From an uncultured Myxococcales bacterium (GTDB lineage: Bacteria > Myxococcota_A > UBA9042 > DTJE01): a stretch of 64,000 nucleotides of DNA. The stretch covers positions 1-64,000 of the forward strand of contig CALJUR010000135.1 of NCBI GenBank assembly GCA_937975765.1, given 5' to 3'. This document shows, one piece after another, positions 36,301-44,169 of this stretch. The notes under the pieces are model-generated. The model did not search any database. It saw nothing but the letters and a program-made list of their open reading frames with translations, and was not told where the DNA came from. The position numbers and the translations under genes were made by a program. Position 1 is the stretch's first letter; each line of letters starts with the position of its first letter.

Positions 36301-39136
36301 CCGCGTTGATGGCGTAGTGCTTGCCGTACACGCCCAGCAGGGCGAAGACGCCGTCGTACCGGGACAGGTCGGGGATCAGGCCCAGGTCCGTGACGATCTG
36401 AACGTGCCGGTCGTTGTTCTTGATCGCGTCCTTGACCAGGACGGCTTCCGGCTCGTCCCGCCCGAGGGGGGACCATACGATGTAGCCGTCGTCCAGGATG
36501 ACGTTCGTCTTCCACTTGATCTGGGTTTCCAGCGGGCTGTGGAACGTCAGCAGGCCGGTCGGGTCGTACTCGTCGCGCACGACCAGGGCCGACTGGTAGG
36601 TGCCGGCGAAGTCGACGTTGCCCTCGGGCGCCAGGTCGACGCCGCAGAAGAAGTAGCCCGTCGTCGAGGAGGCCGGGGTCCCGCAGACCGCCTGCACGAT
36701 GGACGCGTTGTTCTCGCAGGCGAACGCCTGGCCGACGCCGGACGAGGCCTTGATGAACGCCGGGGCGTCCATCGGCGCCCCGTCCAGGAAGGCGGCCGGG
36801 TTGCCGGACTCGTTCCACGTCGAGTAGAAGGCGTCCGGGTCCACCATGCAGAGGTACAGCCGGTACTTCTGGTTCACCGTCGAGGTGATCGTCGGGATCT
36901 CGGGGCTCTGCTCGGCCGTGCTCTGCACGACCAGCGTGGAGTTGGTCGGCGTGCAGTCACCGGTGTCCGGGCAGAGCTTGATCATCGACTTCAGGTAGGT
37001 GTTGGGCAGGCCCGCGGCGACCTTGACGTCGTCGATCTCCAGCGACTCCATGTTGAAGGTCGTCGCGGTGTCGATCAGGAAGCCGATCTTCAGGTTCGGC
37101 GCGAAGTTGAGGTTGGCCGACAGCTGCCGGGAGAACAGGGTGTAGGGGATGTCCTGGTCCAGGTCGATCCACTCGGCCACCACCTCGGACGAGTTGAAGT
37201 TGTCGGCGGACGCCAGCACCTTCAGGGTGACGGTGCCTCCGGGCTGGGAGTGCCGGTACGCCATGCGCCACTGCAGGGTGGTGTTTTTGGTCTTGTTGTA
37301 CTTGTCGCCGTTCACGCCCAGGCTGGGATCGGCCTTGGTGGCGTTCAGGAACGGCGTCATCGCCTTGGCCTGGACCATCAGGGTGGTCGGGGCATAGCTG
37401 AACAGGAAGGACTGCTCGTCCGGGCCGTCCAGCGGGTCCGCCGGGTCGTCCGTGTGGCCCAGCTGGCCCTGGGTCGTGACGTACCAGTGGTTCGGGCTGG
37501 TCGTGCTGGAGTAGCCGGGGGTGTCCTTGATCGTCCAGCCGATCTCCGCCAGGCCGACGATGTTCTCGAAGTCCTGCACGTACGGGACGTTGACGGCGCA
37601 GTACTGGTCGTACCGGTGCCCGCACACCCACAGGCCGGATCCCGAGTCGATCATGCAGATCTCGTCGGTGCAGGGGTTGTTGTCGTCGGCCGTCACCTTG
37701 CAGTCGTTGTCGCTGTAGCAGCAGCGCTCGTTCTGGATGTGGCGGCAGGAGTTCAGCAGCGTGACGCAGGAGTCGTCCGTGCAGGGGTTGCCGTCATCGC
37801 ACTCCGAGTCCTGCGTGCAGCAGGTGGAGTTGGTCCGCGGGAACACGCAGGCGTAGTTCACGCACATGTTGAAGGTGCAGGGATTGTTGTCCTCGCACTG
37901 GTCGGGCAGCGTGCAGCAGTTTTCCCGCGGCGGGTCCGCGTAGCACCGGTTGGTGACCAGGTCGCAATGATCGGCCGTGCAGACGTTCTTGTCGTCGCAC
38001 ATGCCGTCCGCGAATAGCGCGGCCTCTTCCGGGCTGTTCCACGGAACGCCGGTCACCGGGTTCGCGACCGCCGGGGCGAAGCAGCACAAGGGCTGTTCGT
38101 TGTACTTCGAGTGGCGGCAGGTGTTGGAAATGCAGTAGTCCGTGTTGCAGGGGTTGTCGTCGACGCACTCGGCGTTGGTGGTGCAGCAACTGGCCTTGGG
38201 GGTGAAAACGCACTGGTGCGTGCCGGTGTCGCACGAGTCCAGGGTGCACGGCTGGTTGTCGTTGCAGTCGGTGTTCACGTTGCAGCAGTTCGGGATCGGC
38301 GTGTAGTGGCACAACTCGGCCTGGCAGTAGTCCAGCGAGCAGAGCTGGGCGTCGTTGCACTCGGCGGCGGGAACGTTCTGCCAGACGCCGACGTTCTTCG
38401 CGCCGGGGGTGCCGTTGTTGCCGACGGTGTCGAACACGTGGGCGGCGATGCCCCAACTCAGCCCGGCCCACGCCTCGGGGTCGTTCGGGGTCGCCGGGAA
38501 GGTCACGGTGTCGTGCGCCAGGTAGGGGTTCCTCAACTGCATCGAGTAGCCGGTCGGGGCGGCGGCGCCGGAGAAGGCGACGGTGTCCACGTCGTTGCCG
38601 TCCGGGTCCGCCAGCACGACGGCGTCCACCGTGTTGACCAGCGTGAAGTTCGCGTACATGTAGTCGCAGGGAACGCCCTTGTTGTAGAGCTGGCCGTTGC
38701 CATCCAGTTCGTTGTTGCGGCACAGCACCACGTAGCCGTCCGACGGGACGATCAGGGACGTGGCGATACGGTGCGTCTGCGGGGAGGGCTGGGTCTGGTC
38801 CTTCAGGTACCAGTTGAACAGGTCCACCTCGTCGCCGGTCGGGTTGTAGATTTCCACCCACTCCGCGAAGGGGTCCGTGACGATGTCCGGGTCGATCATG
38901 ATCTCGTTGATGATCAACTGCTGGGCGGGCGGCGAGCACGCCAGTTCCGCGGCCGACGCCACCCGGCCGGTCGCCTCGGGGTCGTCGCCCTCGGCGGGCG
39001 CCGCGGGCTGCGCGGCGGCCGAAAGGTCGGGACCGTCGTCGGTTTCCTCGGCGGAGCCACCGGTGCAACCCGGCATCAGCAGGAGGCCTGCAAAGACGAA
39101 AGCCAGCATCGTGTGGAAACCACTGCGGAGCTTCAT
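30332..39136 (-). CDS. Giant modular cysteine-rich lipoprotein
   Basis: A protein of 2,934 residues. The signal peptide ends LMPGC (Cys24), and AAGGAGG precedes the ATG, so upstream in-frame sequence is ignored. Modules in order: Asp/Glu/Ala linker; lamin-tail domain (~74-235, LIINEIMIDP); Dictyostelium-type CTDC repeats (CxDxNPCTxDxC, ~270-510); a MAM-like jelly-roll (~515-710); a Rossmann/GATase-like domain (~875-1095, with ALLGVYGKHYAI and GGGRVYIEGGDYFF); P-domain-like modules near ~1180-1300, ~1412-1532 and ~1949-2070 (for example EGTWTLVAEDMD), separated by more CTDC repeats; a PPC-like domain (~2072-2229); and blocks with CQNGYCCDSGDCCP (~2230-2850). The end is a DVDCGGGLCKKC block closing CDHGRCL. 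No protease triad is seen. It is surface-exposed, probably for adhesion or predation (inferred). Confidence 0.88.
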   Translation of the reverse strand: MKLRSGFHTMLAFVFAGLLLMPGCTGGSAEETDDGPDLSAAAQPAAPAEGDDPEATGRVASAAELACSPPAQQLIINEIMIDPDIVTDPFAEWVEIYNPTGDEVDLFNWYLKDQTQPSPQTHRIATSLIVPSDGYVVLCRNNELDGNGQLYNKGVPCDYMYANFTLVNTVDAVVLADPDGNDVDTVAFSGAAAPTGYSMQLRNPYLAHDTVTFPATPNDPEAWAGLSWGIAAHVFDTVGNNGTPGAKNVGVWQNVPAAECNDAQLCSLDYCQAELCHYTPIPNCCNVNTDCNDNQPCTLDSCDTGTHQCVFTPKASCCTTNAECVDDNPCNTDYCISNTCRHSKYNEQPLCCFAPAVANPVTGVPWNSPEEAALFADGMCDDKNVCTADHCDLVTNRCYADPPRENCCTLPDQCEDNNPCTFNMCVNYACVFPRTNSTCCTQDSECDDGNPCTDDSCVTLLNSCRHIQNERCCYSDNDCKVTADDNNPCTDEICMIDSGSGLWVCGHRYDQYCAVNVPYVQDFENIVGLAEIGWTIKDTPGYSSTTSPNHWYVTTQGQLGHTDDPADPLDGPDEQSFLFSYAPTTLMVQAKAMTPFLNATKADPSLGVNGDKYNKTKNTTLQWRMAYRHSQPGGTVTLKVLASADNFNSSEVVAEWIDLDQDIPYTLFSRQLSANLNFAPNLKIGFLIDTATTFNMESLEIDDVKVAAGLPNTYLKSMIKLCPDTGDCTPTNSTLVVQSTAEQSPEIPTITSTVNQKYRLYLCMVDPDAFYSTWNESGNPAAFLDGAPMDAPAFIKASSGVGQAFACENNASIVQAVCGTPASSTTGYFFCGVDLAPEGNVDFAGTYQSALVVRDEYDPTGLLTFHSPLETQIKWKTNVILDDGYIVWSPLGRDEPEAVLVKDAIKNNDRHVQIVTDLGLIPDLSRYDGVFALLGVYGKHYAINAAEAARLKVFLDGGGRVYIEGGDYFFKQTVYDLDDYFKITATSDGVAKLDGPMTGRNFLDGYDFGYSQEASLNFFNDRLVHTPELGGREIFRNAGARVFATTVSYEGIAAGGVLPYRTIGSSILFGGLVPQGGGKTATQLMGKYIAFLENGYPNCTGVIQCEDDEVCTDDSCGGDLRCVNAPREGCIPCKDDEVRLDGSPSCPVNQACKVSVGYCVDIPFQDRFDTPALGCSKFFGSGPVTAQCAISVTTPAALDDIQVKAKVTHAYRGDIKLSLITPSGTSLPLKAANPADGEDNVYATYDVGVAPDGNPAILDTVNGQHMEGTWTLVAEDMDPGIYNGLMENWRLFTTHHVLGCADVSACPVDPCASVECVDTNGDGENECHYIPMDCDDGKDCTIDYCDPATQMCVHDPITGSGCACESHDDCPDSEACLNLGLTAACDPIGDKDPVTGLMHCLCSPIEGTPYTLDLPAPVAIPDSDATGITRTLDVSAPGYVNRLKVRLRLSHPAVGDIRATLCHEGVCVTLRNLTGGVAPGFHDVYDYNPVNGPGEITDFRSLPLAGEWTLTVTDNIFTEVGDLLGMVLYIVPADCFQTADCDDGNLCTVDTCQNPSEGGTCMHTAKVCEPTDDPCQANVCEPTTGVCGLQNQPNGTPCEDGLYCTVDDACSAGVCTAGEGRDCSMLNGNCIVGSCNEDLKQCQPLPAPDGTACDDGELCTGGDACLAGLCQPGATMVCPCPHGTDEECSDDGNKCNGVVWHCNDQKLCELMDGPVVCPAATEPCRTNVCDPWDGVCKSQYEMNYMPCEDGNFCTVADYCQLGSCLEGFARDCSSLDEDCKTGVCDEYVDSCVASNMVDGTVCEREGLGCTIDECLGGTCSFNRMVDCSLVKDDCNDGVCQDVGWGGYVCVRGPLPDGTVCTDEPNPCTSDKCASGLCEHTLLTNCNGPCNGDHPFDAGDDMCGKEDSCVDGIRIDNDGNGQPDTIGSCTPTCIAPNCVRTASPLLDLPIDERLTCTTTDLTITTGYNFVEAVEAKVRLTHGYLGDLTIDIRDPQGYEHRVWNHIGDANQGFANTFDLSFPVPYPGIPTSGVPMCALAGEQANGTWSLKICDTGAGNGGVLHDWKLYVRGSSDPELNMGHRCEDAIDLGSHPVVPTVIVDGTTLCSLNSVHEVNACGGVNGLDRLYMFTLTKPRRVTIKLNQPDRDLILYLKGESGGTCAPGKIECAQNFPAGSQPEVIDRQLGPACTDVGGVEMCEPPIRYYVGVDTEGGPYDYGPFRFEIRIKDLLPDGSACVVTDDPLNLGPQDLDCASVHCQNGYCCDHGDCCPADPWAVPPDGDDPRVVKTTAEWLSSDSVCPAAFKDVPVCNDARVTGEPPVLINDCQGQRYDANCVDHMCVKTRVDDDSACDEFVHSDPCGLWNPIFCGEDGPFPPFAQIKPTCPTWCMQDEECDVIAHCDPAPPLPADSDDTPLDHNMVCLQDLVNGSVCNEDSDCESGHCQNGYCCDSGDCCPTDDVTGAKKCPAAYTTDPWCQDTSTCEGQRIDPVCVDNICGTVLVHDDCACNGSLSDNCGFFIPVFCGPAPSGTCPATDVGGYTLQPDETLLAFHNGDPQCLTSCVVGGVETDTVCDDGFCDVDGCVGVATCDPCTQDLVDRGLCTPAQMAAGDSVCQGAYPNGYPCNEAGDCENKMRLPPDGPDGGHCQNGFCCDFGDCCALPADCPAGTRMDPVCDYWTTCQGHRRDSTCPTETYSCGTLVVEDDTACVYDLGHVSDECGYYLPIYCDGTLTQVNPDDPVPTDPDIRCPTTCLEGTVEVDEECDLNAHCDPDIELPNQANSICQEDLPNDEVCDEPSDCVSGFCQIHFCCDPDGCCAGCKVDSAVLAIANGGTGSPRTDVLPLIEDISPTAGPDGTPVHVQTIWGQQSPVDRLETAGMRIVDTGFLAGSTVPVFCYDLARDVTETDVDCGGGLCKKCEAGKECAVGTRDCISGVCDHGRCL

Positions 39137-39367
39137 GGCGCCTCCTTGACTGCTGGTGACACTCGAACACGCAAACATTGCGCACCCCTCGGGGGCGGGA
39201 CTCTGCACCCTAGCGCACAAACCCCGGTACTTCCTGGGTTTGCACGACCTATCTCGCCCGTTTCCCGGCGGACGCGAATCCGCCGAGTTCGTTACAAGCA
39301 CCTTCCGTGCCAGCCAGACCGGAAGGTCCCGACCTCCCCCCGGCCGACCGGGTGCCGGCCCGGGTTC

Positions 39368-39395
39368 TTGGCGACCCGGTCGCCTGTGCTAGAAT
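39368..39395 (+). promoter_or_regulatory. Sigma-70-like promoter of the 39.4-kb lipoprotein
   Basis: -35 TTGGCG, 16 bases, -10 TAGAAT, 31 bases before the ATG. Confidence 0.6.
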
Positions 39396-39426
39396 GCGCC
39401 CGTCGGTTCGCCGGATGGAGGAGAAC

Positions 39427-39891
39427 ATGGACCACCGGATGCTGCTCGTCGTCGCGACCTTGACCCTGTCGCTGAGCCTGGCGGCCGCTTGCGGCAGCAA
39501 GGAGCCCCCGAAGAAGGCCGAGCCCGCCCCCGCGACCGCGGCCCCGGCGACCGCCCCGGCGGCCGAGGCGGCGAAGCCCGTTCCCGCGACGGCGGCCCCG
39601 GCGACGGAGGGACAGCCGCAGGCCGAGGCGGCGAGGGCCCCGGCCGAGGGCGAGGAGGCCCCGAAGCCGGCCGAGGAGGCCGCGCCGTCCATCGACAAGG
39701 ACAAGTTGGCGAAGTGCTACCAGGCCGTGTACTGCGCGCAGAAGAAGAACGAGATGGACAAGATCCTGGGGATCTACAAGGAGTTCGGATTCGACACGCC
39801 CCAGGCGTTCACGAAGACCTGGATCGAGGCCGCGAAGGACACCGACTGGGTCACGAAGATCGCCCACGAGGTGGGGAAGAAGTGCCCGTGA
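39427..39891 (+). CDS. Small lipoprotein with Ala/Pro/Glu linker
   Basis: A protein of 154 residues. The signal peptide ends LAAAC (Cys22). A spacer of Ala, Pro, Glu and Lys runs to ~90, and a C-terminal helical domain of about 60 residues has three Cys (KCYQAVYCAQKKNEMDKILG ... KKC at the end). GGAGG lies 5-6 bases before the ATG. The plan repeats that of the lipoprotein at 16.2 kb, though the end domains differ. The last 41 bases overlap the convergent ABC ATPase gene. No function can be assigned. Confidence 0.8.
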   Translation: MDHRMLLVVATLTLSLSLAAACGSKEPPKKAEPAPATAAPATAPAAEAAKPVPATAAPATEGQPQAEAARAPAEGEEAPKPAEEAAPSIDKDKLAKCYQAVYCAQKKNEMDKILGIYKEFGFDTPQAFTKTWIEAAKDTDWVTKIAHEVGKKCP

Positions 39892-40705
39892 CCGGCCCCG
39901 GGTCCCGTCCCATCGGAACCACGAACAGCTTCCCGTTCACCTCGTTGCGGCCGATGTAGAGGTCGCAGCCGAAGGTCTCCCGCAGGGTCGCCCAGCGCAT
40001 CACGTCCTCGGGGTCGCCGGCGGCGCGAACCTCCCCGTCGCGCATCAGGACGATGCGGTCGCAGGCCAGCAGGGCGACGTTCAGGTCGTGGATCGCCGCC
40101 ACGACGGCCACGCCCTCGGACCGGGCCAGCGAGGCGACGCGCCCGACGACCGACACGGCGTGGGCGACGTCGAGGTTGGCGGTGGGCTCGTCCATCAGCA
40201 GCAGGCGGGGCTCCTGGGCCAGGGCCCGGGCCACCAGCACGCGCCGCTGCTCGCCGGCGGACAGGTCGGAGTAGGAGCGGTCGACGAAGGGGAGGGCCTC
40301 GGCGATCTCCAGCGATCGGCGGACGGCGGCGCGGTCGGGGGCGGACTCGAACAGCCCCTTCAGGCGCGCGGTGCGGCCCAGCGCGACGAAGTCCCGGACG
40401 GTCATCGGGAAGCCGACGGCCAGCGACGCGGGAACGAAGGCGACGGTGCGGGCGACCGCGGCGCGAGAGGCGCGGGCAGGGTCGAAGCCGGCGACCCGGA
40501 TGGTCCCCGAGGAAGGGGCCAGCAGGCCGGCGGCCAGGCGGAGCAGGGTGGACTTGCCGGCGCCGTTGGGCCCGATGAGGCCGACGAACTCCCCGGGGGC
40601 GACGGACAGCGCGGCATCCCGGACGGCCGGCAAGGCGGCGCCCGGGTACCGGAAGGAGGCATGATCGAGGACCAGCGGGAGGCCGTCGGACGGCGGGCGG
40701 GTCAT
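39851..40705 (-). CDS. ABC importer ATP-binding protein (BtuD/FhuC-type)
   Basis: A protein of 284 residues with Walker A GPNGAGKST, a Q-loop region changed to VAFVPASLAVGFPMTV (the usual Gln is replaced), signature DLSAGEQRR, Walker B RLLLMDEPTANLD and the switch His in AAIHDLN. It powers the adjacent FecCD-type permease. Its ATG overlaps the permease stop (ATGA). The substrate is inferred from the binding protein as cobalamin or another metal chelate. The missing canonical Q-loop Gln deserves a check. Confidence 0.9.
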   Translation of the reverse strand: MTRPPSDGLPLVLDHASFRYPGAALPAVRDAALSVAPGEFVGLIGPNGAGKSTLLRLAAGLLAPSSGTIRVAGFDPARASRAAVARTVAFVPASLAVGFPMTVRDFVALGRTARLKGLFESAPDRAAVRRSLEIAEALPFVDRSYSDLSAGEQRRVLVARALAQEPRLLLMDEPTANLDVAHAVSVVGRVASLARSEGVAVVAAIHDLNVALLACDRIVLMRDGEVRAAGDPEDVMRWATLRETFGCDLYIGRNEVNGKLFVVPMGRDPGPVTGTSSPPRGRSS

Positions 40706-41730
40706 GGCCGATCCCCCCGCTTCAGCAGCCAGATGAAGGCGGGACCGCCGATCAGGGCGGTCAGGATGCCGACGGGCGCCTCGGTCTCGAAAACGGGGAA
40801 CAGCAGGCGGGTCGCCAGGTCCGCCAGGACCAGGAACGCGGCGCCCAGCAGCACGCTGCCCGGGAGGGTGACCCGGTGGTCCGAGCCGACCAGCGCGCGG
40901 ACGGCGTGCGGGACGATCAGCCCGACGAAGCCGATCATGCCGGCGACGGAGACGGCGGCGGCCACCAGCAGCGAGCCGGCCAGGAAGACCCGGCGGGTGA
41001 TGCGGGCCGGGTCCACGCCCACCGCGGCGGCGTCCTCCTCGCCCAGCGCCAGGGCGTTCAGGGCAGGCGCGGACGCGAACAGCAGGCCCAGGGCCGCCAG
41101 CGCCAGGGCCAGGGTCCCCAGGATGGCCCCCGGGCCGCGGACGTCCGACGACAGGGTGCCCATCAGCCACAGCAGCATCTCCTGGGCCTTCTCGGCGCGA
41201 ACCACCGACTTCAGGAACATGATCGCGGCCGACGCGAAGGTGTTGAACACGACGCCGACCAGCAGGACCTCGTAGGCGCGCATGCGGCCGCGCCGGTCGC
41301 GCGACAGGCGCCAGGTCAGCGCGACGGCGGCCAGGCCGCCCGCGAAGGCCGCCGCGGACACGCCCGCCTGGCCCAGCAGGGCCAGGCCGGGCAGAACGAC
41401 GGCCAGCGATCCGCCCAGGGCCGCGCCGCCGGCCACGCCGATGATGTAGGGGTCCGCGAGGGGGTTGGACAGCACCGCCTGGAACACGAGGCCCGCGGCG
41501 GACAGGGAGGCGCCGACGATGGCCGCCAGGGCGGTGCGCGGCAGGCGTTCGCGCAGGAGGACCAGCCGGTCGGCCGGGGCGTCCCCGGACAGGGCGCCGG
41601 CGAGGTCCAGCGGGGTGGCGCCCAGGACCAGCGACAGCAGCATCGCCCCCGCCAGCAGGACCAGCAGGCCCGCCAGGAACGCCGGGACGCCGCGACGCGT
41701 GACCAGGCCCACCTCGCATCCCCTCCGCAT
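40702..41730 (-). CDS. ABC importer permease, FecCD/BtuC family
   Basis: A protein of 342 residues with about ten hydrophobic helices, the BtuC/FhuB-type arrangement. Family motifs seen include LRLPRT-like LRERLPRTALAAIVGASLS early, NPLADPYIIGVAGGAALG, and the ATPase-coupling segment MIGFVGLIVPHAVRALVG. It forms the transmembrane channel for B12, heme or siderophore import. Thirteen bases separate it from the binding-protein gene upstream, and it overlaps the ATPase gene downstream, so the three form one operon. Confidence 0.93.
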   Translation of the reverse strand: MRRGCEVGLVTRRGVPAFLAGLLVLLAGAMLLSLVLGATPLDLAGALSGDAPADRLVLLRERLPRTALAAIVGASLSAAGLVFQAVLSNPLADPYIIGVAGGAALGGSLAVVLPGLALLGQAGVSAAAFAGGLAAVALTWRLSRDRRGRMRAYEVLLVGVVFNTFASAAIMFLKSVVRAEKAQEMLLWLMGTLSSDVRGPGAILGTLALALAALGLLFASAPALNALALGEEDAAAVGVDPARITRRVFLAGSLLVAAAVSVAGMIGFVGLIVPHAVRALVGSDHRVTLPGSVLLGAAFLVLADLATRLLFPVFETEAPVGILTALIGGPAFIWLLKRGDRP

Positions 41731-41743
41731 CCCGGGTGACGCG

Positions 41744-42592
41744 TCACCGGGACTGGCGATCTACCACGCGCAGGACCTCGTCGGCCAGGGCCAGCGCCGC
41801 CCGGCCGGTCCCGGGACCCGGGCGCAGCAGCGCGTCGTCGCGCAGGCGCACCACCCGCCCCTCCAGGGCGGCCGACAGGCCCGCGTCCGCCAGCAGTGCC
41901 TGCAGGTCGCCGGCCTCGACCGCGCCGTCGACGATGACGTCCGGGGCGGACCGGATGGCCTGTTCCAGGGACCAGGTGGGGTACGACACCGAGTCCGATC
42001 CGGCGACGTTGCGCACCCCCATCCGGTCCAGCAGGTCCCCGAGGTAGGAGGCCCGGGACGCCACGACCAGCGGGCTGCGGCCGACCACCATCAGCACCGA
42101 GACCGGGGGCTCGCGGCGCGCCCGGCCCTGCAGGGCCAGGAGGTCGGCCCGGTAGGACGCCCCCAGCGCCGCGGCCTCGGATACGCGGCCCACCGCCTCC
42201 CCGATCGCCCGGATGCCGGGCTCGACGTCGGCGGCGGTCTCGAACCACACCGGCACCAGCCGTGCACCGGCCGGCTGCAGCACGTCGGCCAGCCGCCCCT
42301 TCAGCACGGCCGGGGACCCCACCACGACGTCCGGCCGGCAGGCCAGCACGGCCTCCAGCGAGACGTCGAGGATGCCGCCCACGCGCGGGACGGCCTTCGC
42401 CGCATCGGGGCGGTTGCAGTACCGGGTCGCCCCGACCACGCTGGGACCGGCCCCCAGCGCGAACAGGATCTCGGTGGCGTTGGGCAGCAGCGAAACGACC
42501 CGCGGCCCGGACCCGCCCGGGTCCCGGGCCGGTTCGGCCTTCCCGCAGGCAGCGGCCAGCAGCAGGGAACCGATGACGAAACGCAGTCTCAC
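41744..42592 (-). CDS. ABC importer substrate-binding lipoprotein, BtuF-like
   Basis: A protein of 282 residues. The signal peptide ends LLAAAC (Cys16). The helical-backbone fold of class III binding proteins is evident: VVSLLPNATEILFALGAG at the start, VGATRYCNRPDAAKAVPRVG and LDVSLEAVLACRPDVVV for the first lobe, and SYLGDLLDRMGVRN before the second. This N-terminal pattern fits the BtuF/cobalamin branch better than siderophore binders. It heads the operon with permease and ATPase. A vitamin B12 role would suit the B12-dependent mutase at 19 kb. Heme or other chelates remain possible. Confidence 0.88.
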   Translation of the reverse strand: MRLRFVIGSLLLAAACGKAEPARDPGGSGPRVVSLLPNATEILFALGAGPSVVGATRYCNRPDAAKAVPRVGGILDVSLEAVLACRPDVVVGSPAVLKGRLADVLQPAGARLVPVWFETAADVEPGIRAIGEAVGRVSEAAALGASYRADLLALQGRARREPPVSVLMVVGRSPLVVASRASYLGDLLDRMGVRNVAGSDSVSYPTWSLEQAIRSAPDVIVDGAVEAGDLQALLADAGLSAALEGRVVRLRDDALLRPGPGTGRAALALADEVLRVVDRQSR

Positions 42593-42647
42593 GAAGCGCC
42601 TCTGGTCCCCGAAGAGGCTGTCCGGGGCGGCCGGGGAGAGGGGGCCG

Positions 42648-44114
42648 TCAGCAGCCGTTGGCGTGGGCGACGGGGATCAGCAGGCACTTCTCGGGGATGC
42701 AGCGGTTCGGGTAGGTGATGCCGTCGCTGCCGCAGACCGTCTCGGGAGTCGCGTTCGAACACTGGGCCGTACACGACGCGCAGACGCCGGACGTGCTGGT
42801 GCCGGTGCCTTCCAGGCACAGCTTGAAGCACTCGCTGGCGTAGGTCTGCGCAGCCCCCTGGGGGTTGGTGGCGCAGACCGGGGTGTAGGTCGCCGGGCAC
42901 TGCTCGCACAGCCGGGTGCAGGCGCCTTCGTGCAGGTAGCCGCCCGCCTTGCAAGTGGACCAGCAGGTGTTGTCCCAGGTCTTGCCGTCCAGGCCGCAGA
43001 CCTCCGAGCCGGCCGTCTTCGGGGGACACGGCGTCGCGCCGTGGCACAGCGCGTAGCACTGGTTCGGGTAGGCATTGCCGTTCGTCGCGCAGACCTCGAC
43101 CATCGGCTGGTCGTCGCACTCGGGGCAGCAGACGCCCTCGTAGGCGACCAGTTTGCCCTTGGTGCCGCACGTCGTGGCCGCGCACTCGTTGGCGTAGGTC
43201 ACGTTGTCGTCGCCGCAGACCGGCGCGCACGTCGTGGGGCATGCCGGGCAGAAGTCCCGGCCCGCGCAGGCGCCGAAGCAGGCCCGCGTGGCGCCGCCGC
43301 CGCAGTTGACCAGCGAGCACTGGTTGGCGTAGGTCTTGCCGTCGGACCCGCACACCGGGTTCTCCTCCTGGCCCAGGCACGGCTCGCACACCGGCTTGGG
43401 GCAGGCGCCGAAGTTGTAGATGCTGTCGGCGTAGTCGACCGCGCAGCAGAAGTCGGCCTTCATCGCGCAGACGTCCGTGTATTCCGTGTAGACACCGCCC
43501 TTCTCGGCGCACACCTTGCCGCAGTCCGGGTAGGGGATGGCATCGCACTCGTCCTGGGTGTCGCACGGGCAGATGTCGCAGGTGCCCTTCCAGCTGAAGT
43601 AGTTCGGCTTGGGCACGTCGGTGCAATCGGTCCGGGTGCCGGTGCATCCCTTGCAGCCCGGGCCGTCCGCGCACAGCGCGCACTTGGCGCAACGGTCGGA
43701 CTTGTACTCCGTCTTCGCGCAGCCGGCGCCCTGAACGCAGACCTCGGCGTCCTGGATGGTCTCGTCGCACGGGCACAGGGGCTGCTCGACCTCCTGATCC
43801 GCGTCCGGGGGTACCTCGCCCGTCGCGTCGCCCGGCAGTTCGCCCGGCAGTTCGACGGGAGGGTTGTCGCCCGCGACCTCGTCGGTGACGGGGTTGTCCG
43901 TCGGCTGGACGTCCCGGGCGTCCGGGTCGACCGTCCCGTCGTCGACGGGCACGTCGGTCACCCCCTCCTCGGGGATGTCGGGCGTGATGGTTTCCAGTTC
44001 GGAGCTTTCGTCCCCGGGCCCCTCGTCCTTCTTGCTGCTGCCGCCGCCGCAGGCGAAGAGGACGCCGACCGCGACGACCAGCAGGGGGGAGCAAAGCAGT
44101 TTGCGGACGTTCAT
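42648..44114 (-). CDS. Lipoprotein with six Kazal-like domains
   Basis: A protein of 488 residues. The signal peptide ends LFAC (Cys22). An acidic Asp/Glu/Pro linker runs to ~110. Cys-rich modules follow, including at least six Kazal/follistatin-like cores with the pattern PVCGxDGxTYxNxC: NPVCGSDGKTYANQC, APVCGDDNVTYANEC, VEVCATNGNAYPNQC, SEVCGLDGKTWDNTC, TPVCATN...TYASEC and ETVCGSDGITYPNRC. Kazal domains in eukaryotes block serine proteases, so a surface-bound protease inhibitor that protects against its own or foreign proteases is a reasonable inference. It precedes the BtuF-like operon by 55 bases on the same strand. Confidence 0.85.
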   Translation of the reverse strand: MNVRKLLCSPLLVVAVGVLFACGGGSSKKDEGPGDESSELETITPDIPEEGVTDVPVDDGTVDPDARDVQPTDNPVTDEVAGDNPPVELPGELPGDATGEVPPDADQEVEQPLCPCDETIQDAEVCVQGAGCAKTEYKSDRCAKCALCADGPGCKGCTGTRTDCTDVPKPNYFSWKGTCDICPCDTQDECDAIPYPDCGKVCAEKGGVYTEYTDVCAMKADFCCAVDYADSIYNFGACPKPVCEPCLGQEENPVCGSDGKTYANQCSLVNCGGGATRACFGACAGRDFCPACPTTCAPVCGDDNVTYANECAATTCGTKGKLVAYEGVCCPECDDQPMVEVCATNGNAYPNQCYALCHGATPCPPKTAGSEVCGLDGKTWDNTCWSTCKAGGYLHEGACTRLCEQCPATYTPVCATNPQGAAQTYASECFKLCLEGTGTSTSGVCASCTAQCSNATPETVCGSDGITYPNRCIPEKCLLIPVAHANGC

Positions 44115-44169
44115 GGCTGCCTCCGGGCGCAGGAGATGCGCTGCGGGTAGTGTACGGTAACTCCCGGTT

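Noticed and set aside
30347..38017. A 2,556-codon open frame antisense to the giant lipoprotein gene
   Set aside because: Its translation is low-complexity Val/Ala/Arg/Asp, an artefact of the Cys-, Asp- and Thr-rich sense codons. It has no start with a Shine-Dalgarno sequence and no domain, while the sense frame has a signal peptide and clear modules.
30332..39136. Assembly concatemer as an explanation for the giant lipoprotein gene
   Set aside because: The Cys repeats are diverged from one another and separated by different single-copy domains, and the frame is intact over 8.8 kb, which argues against artefactual duplication.
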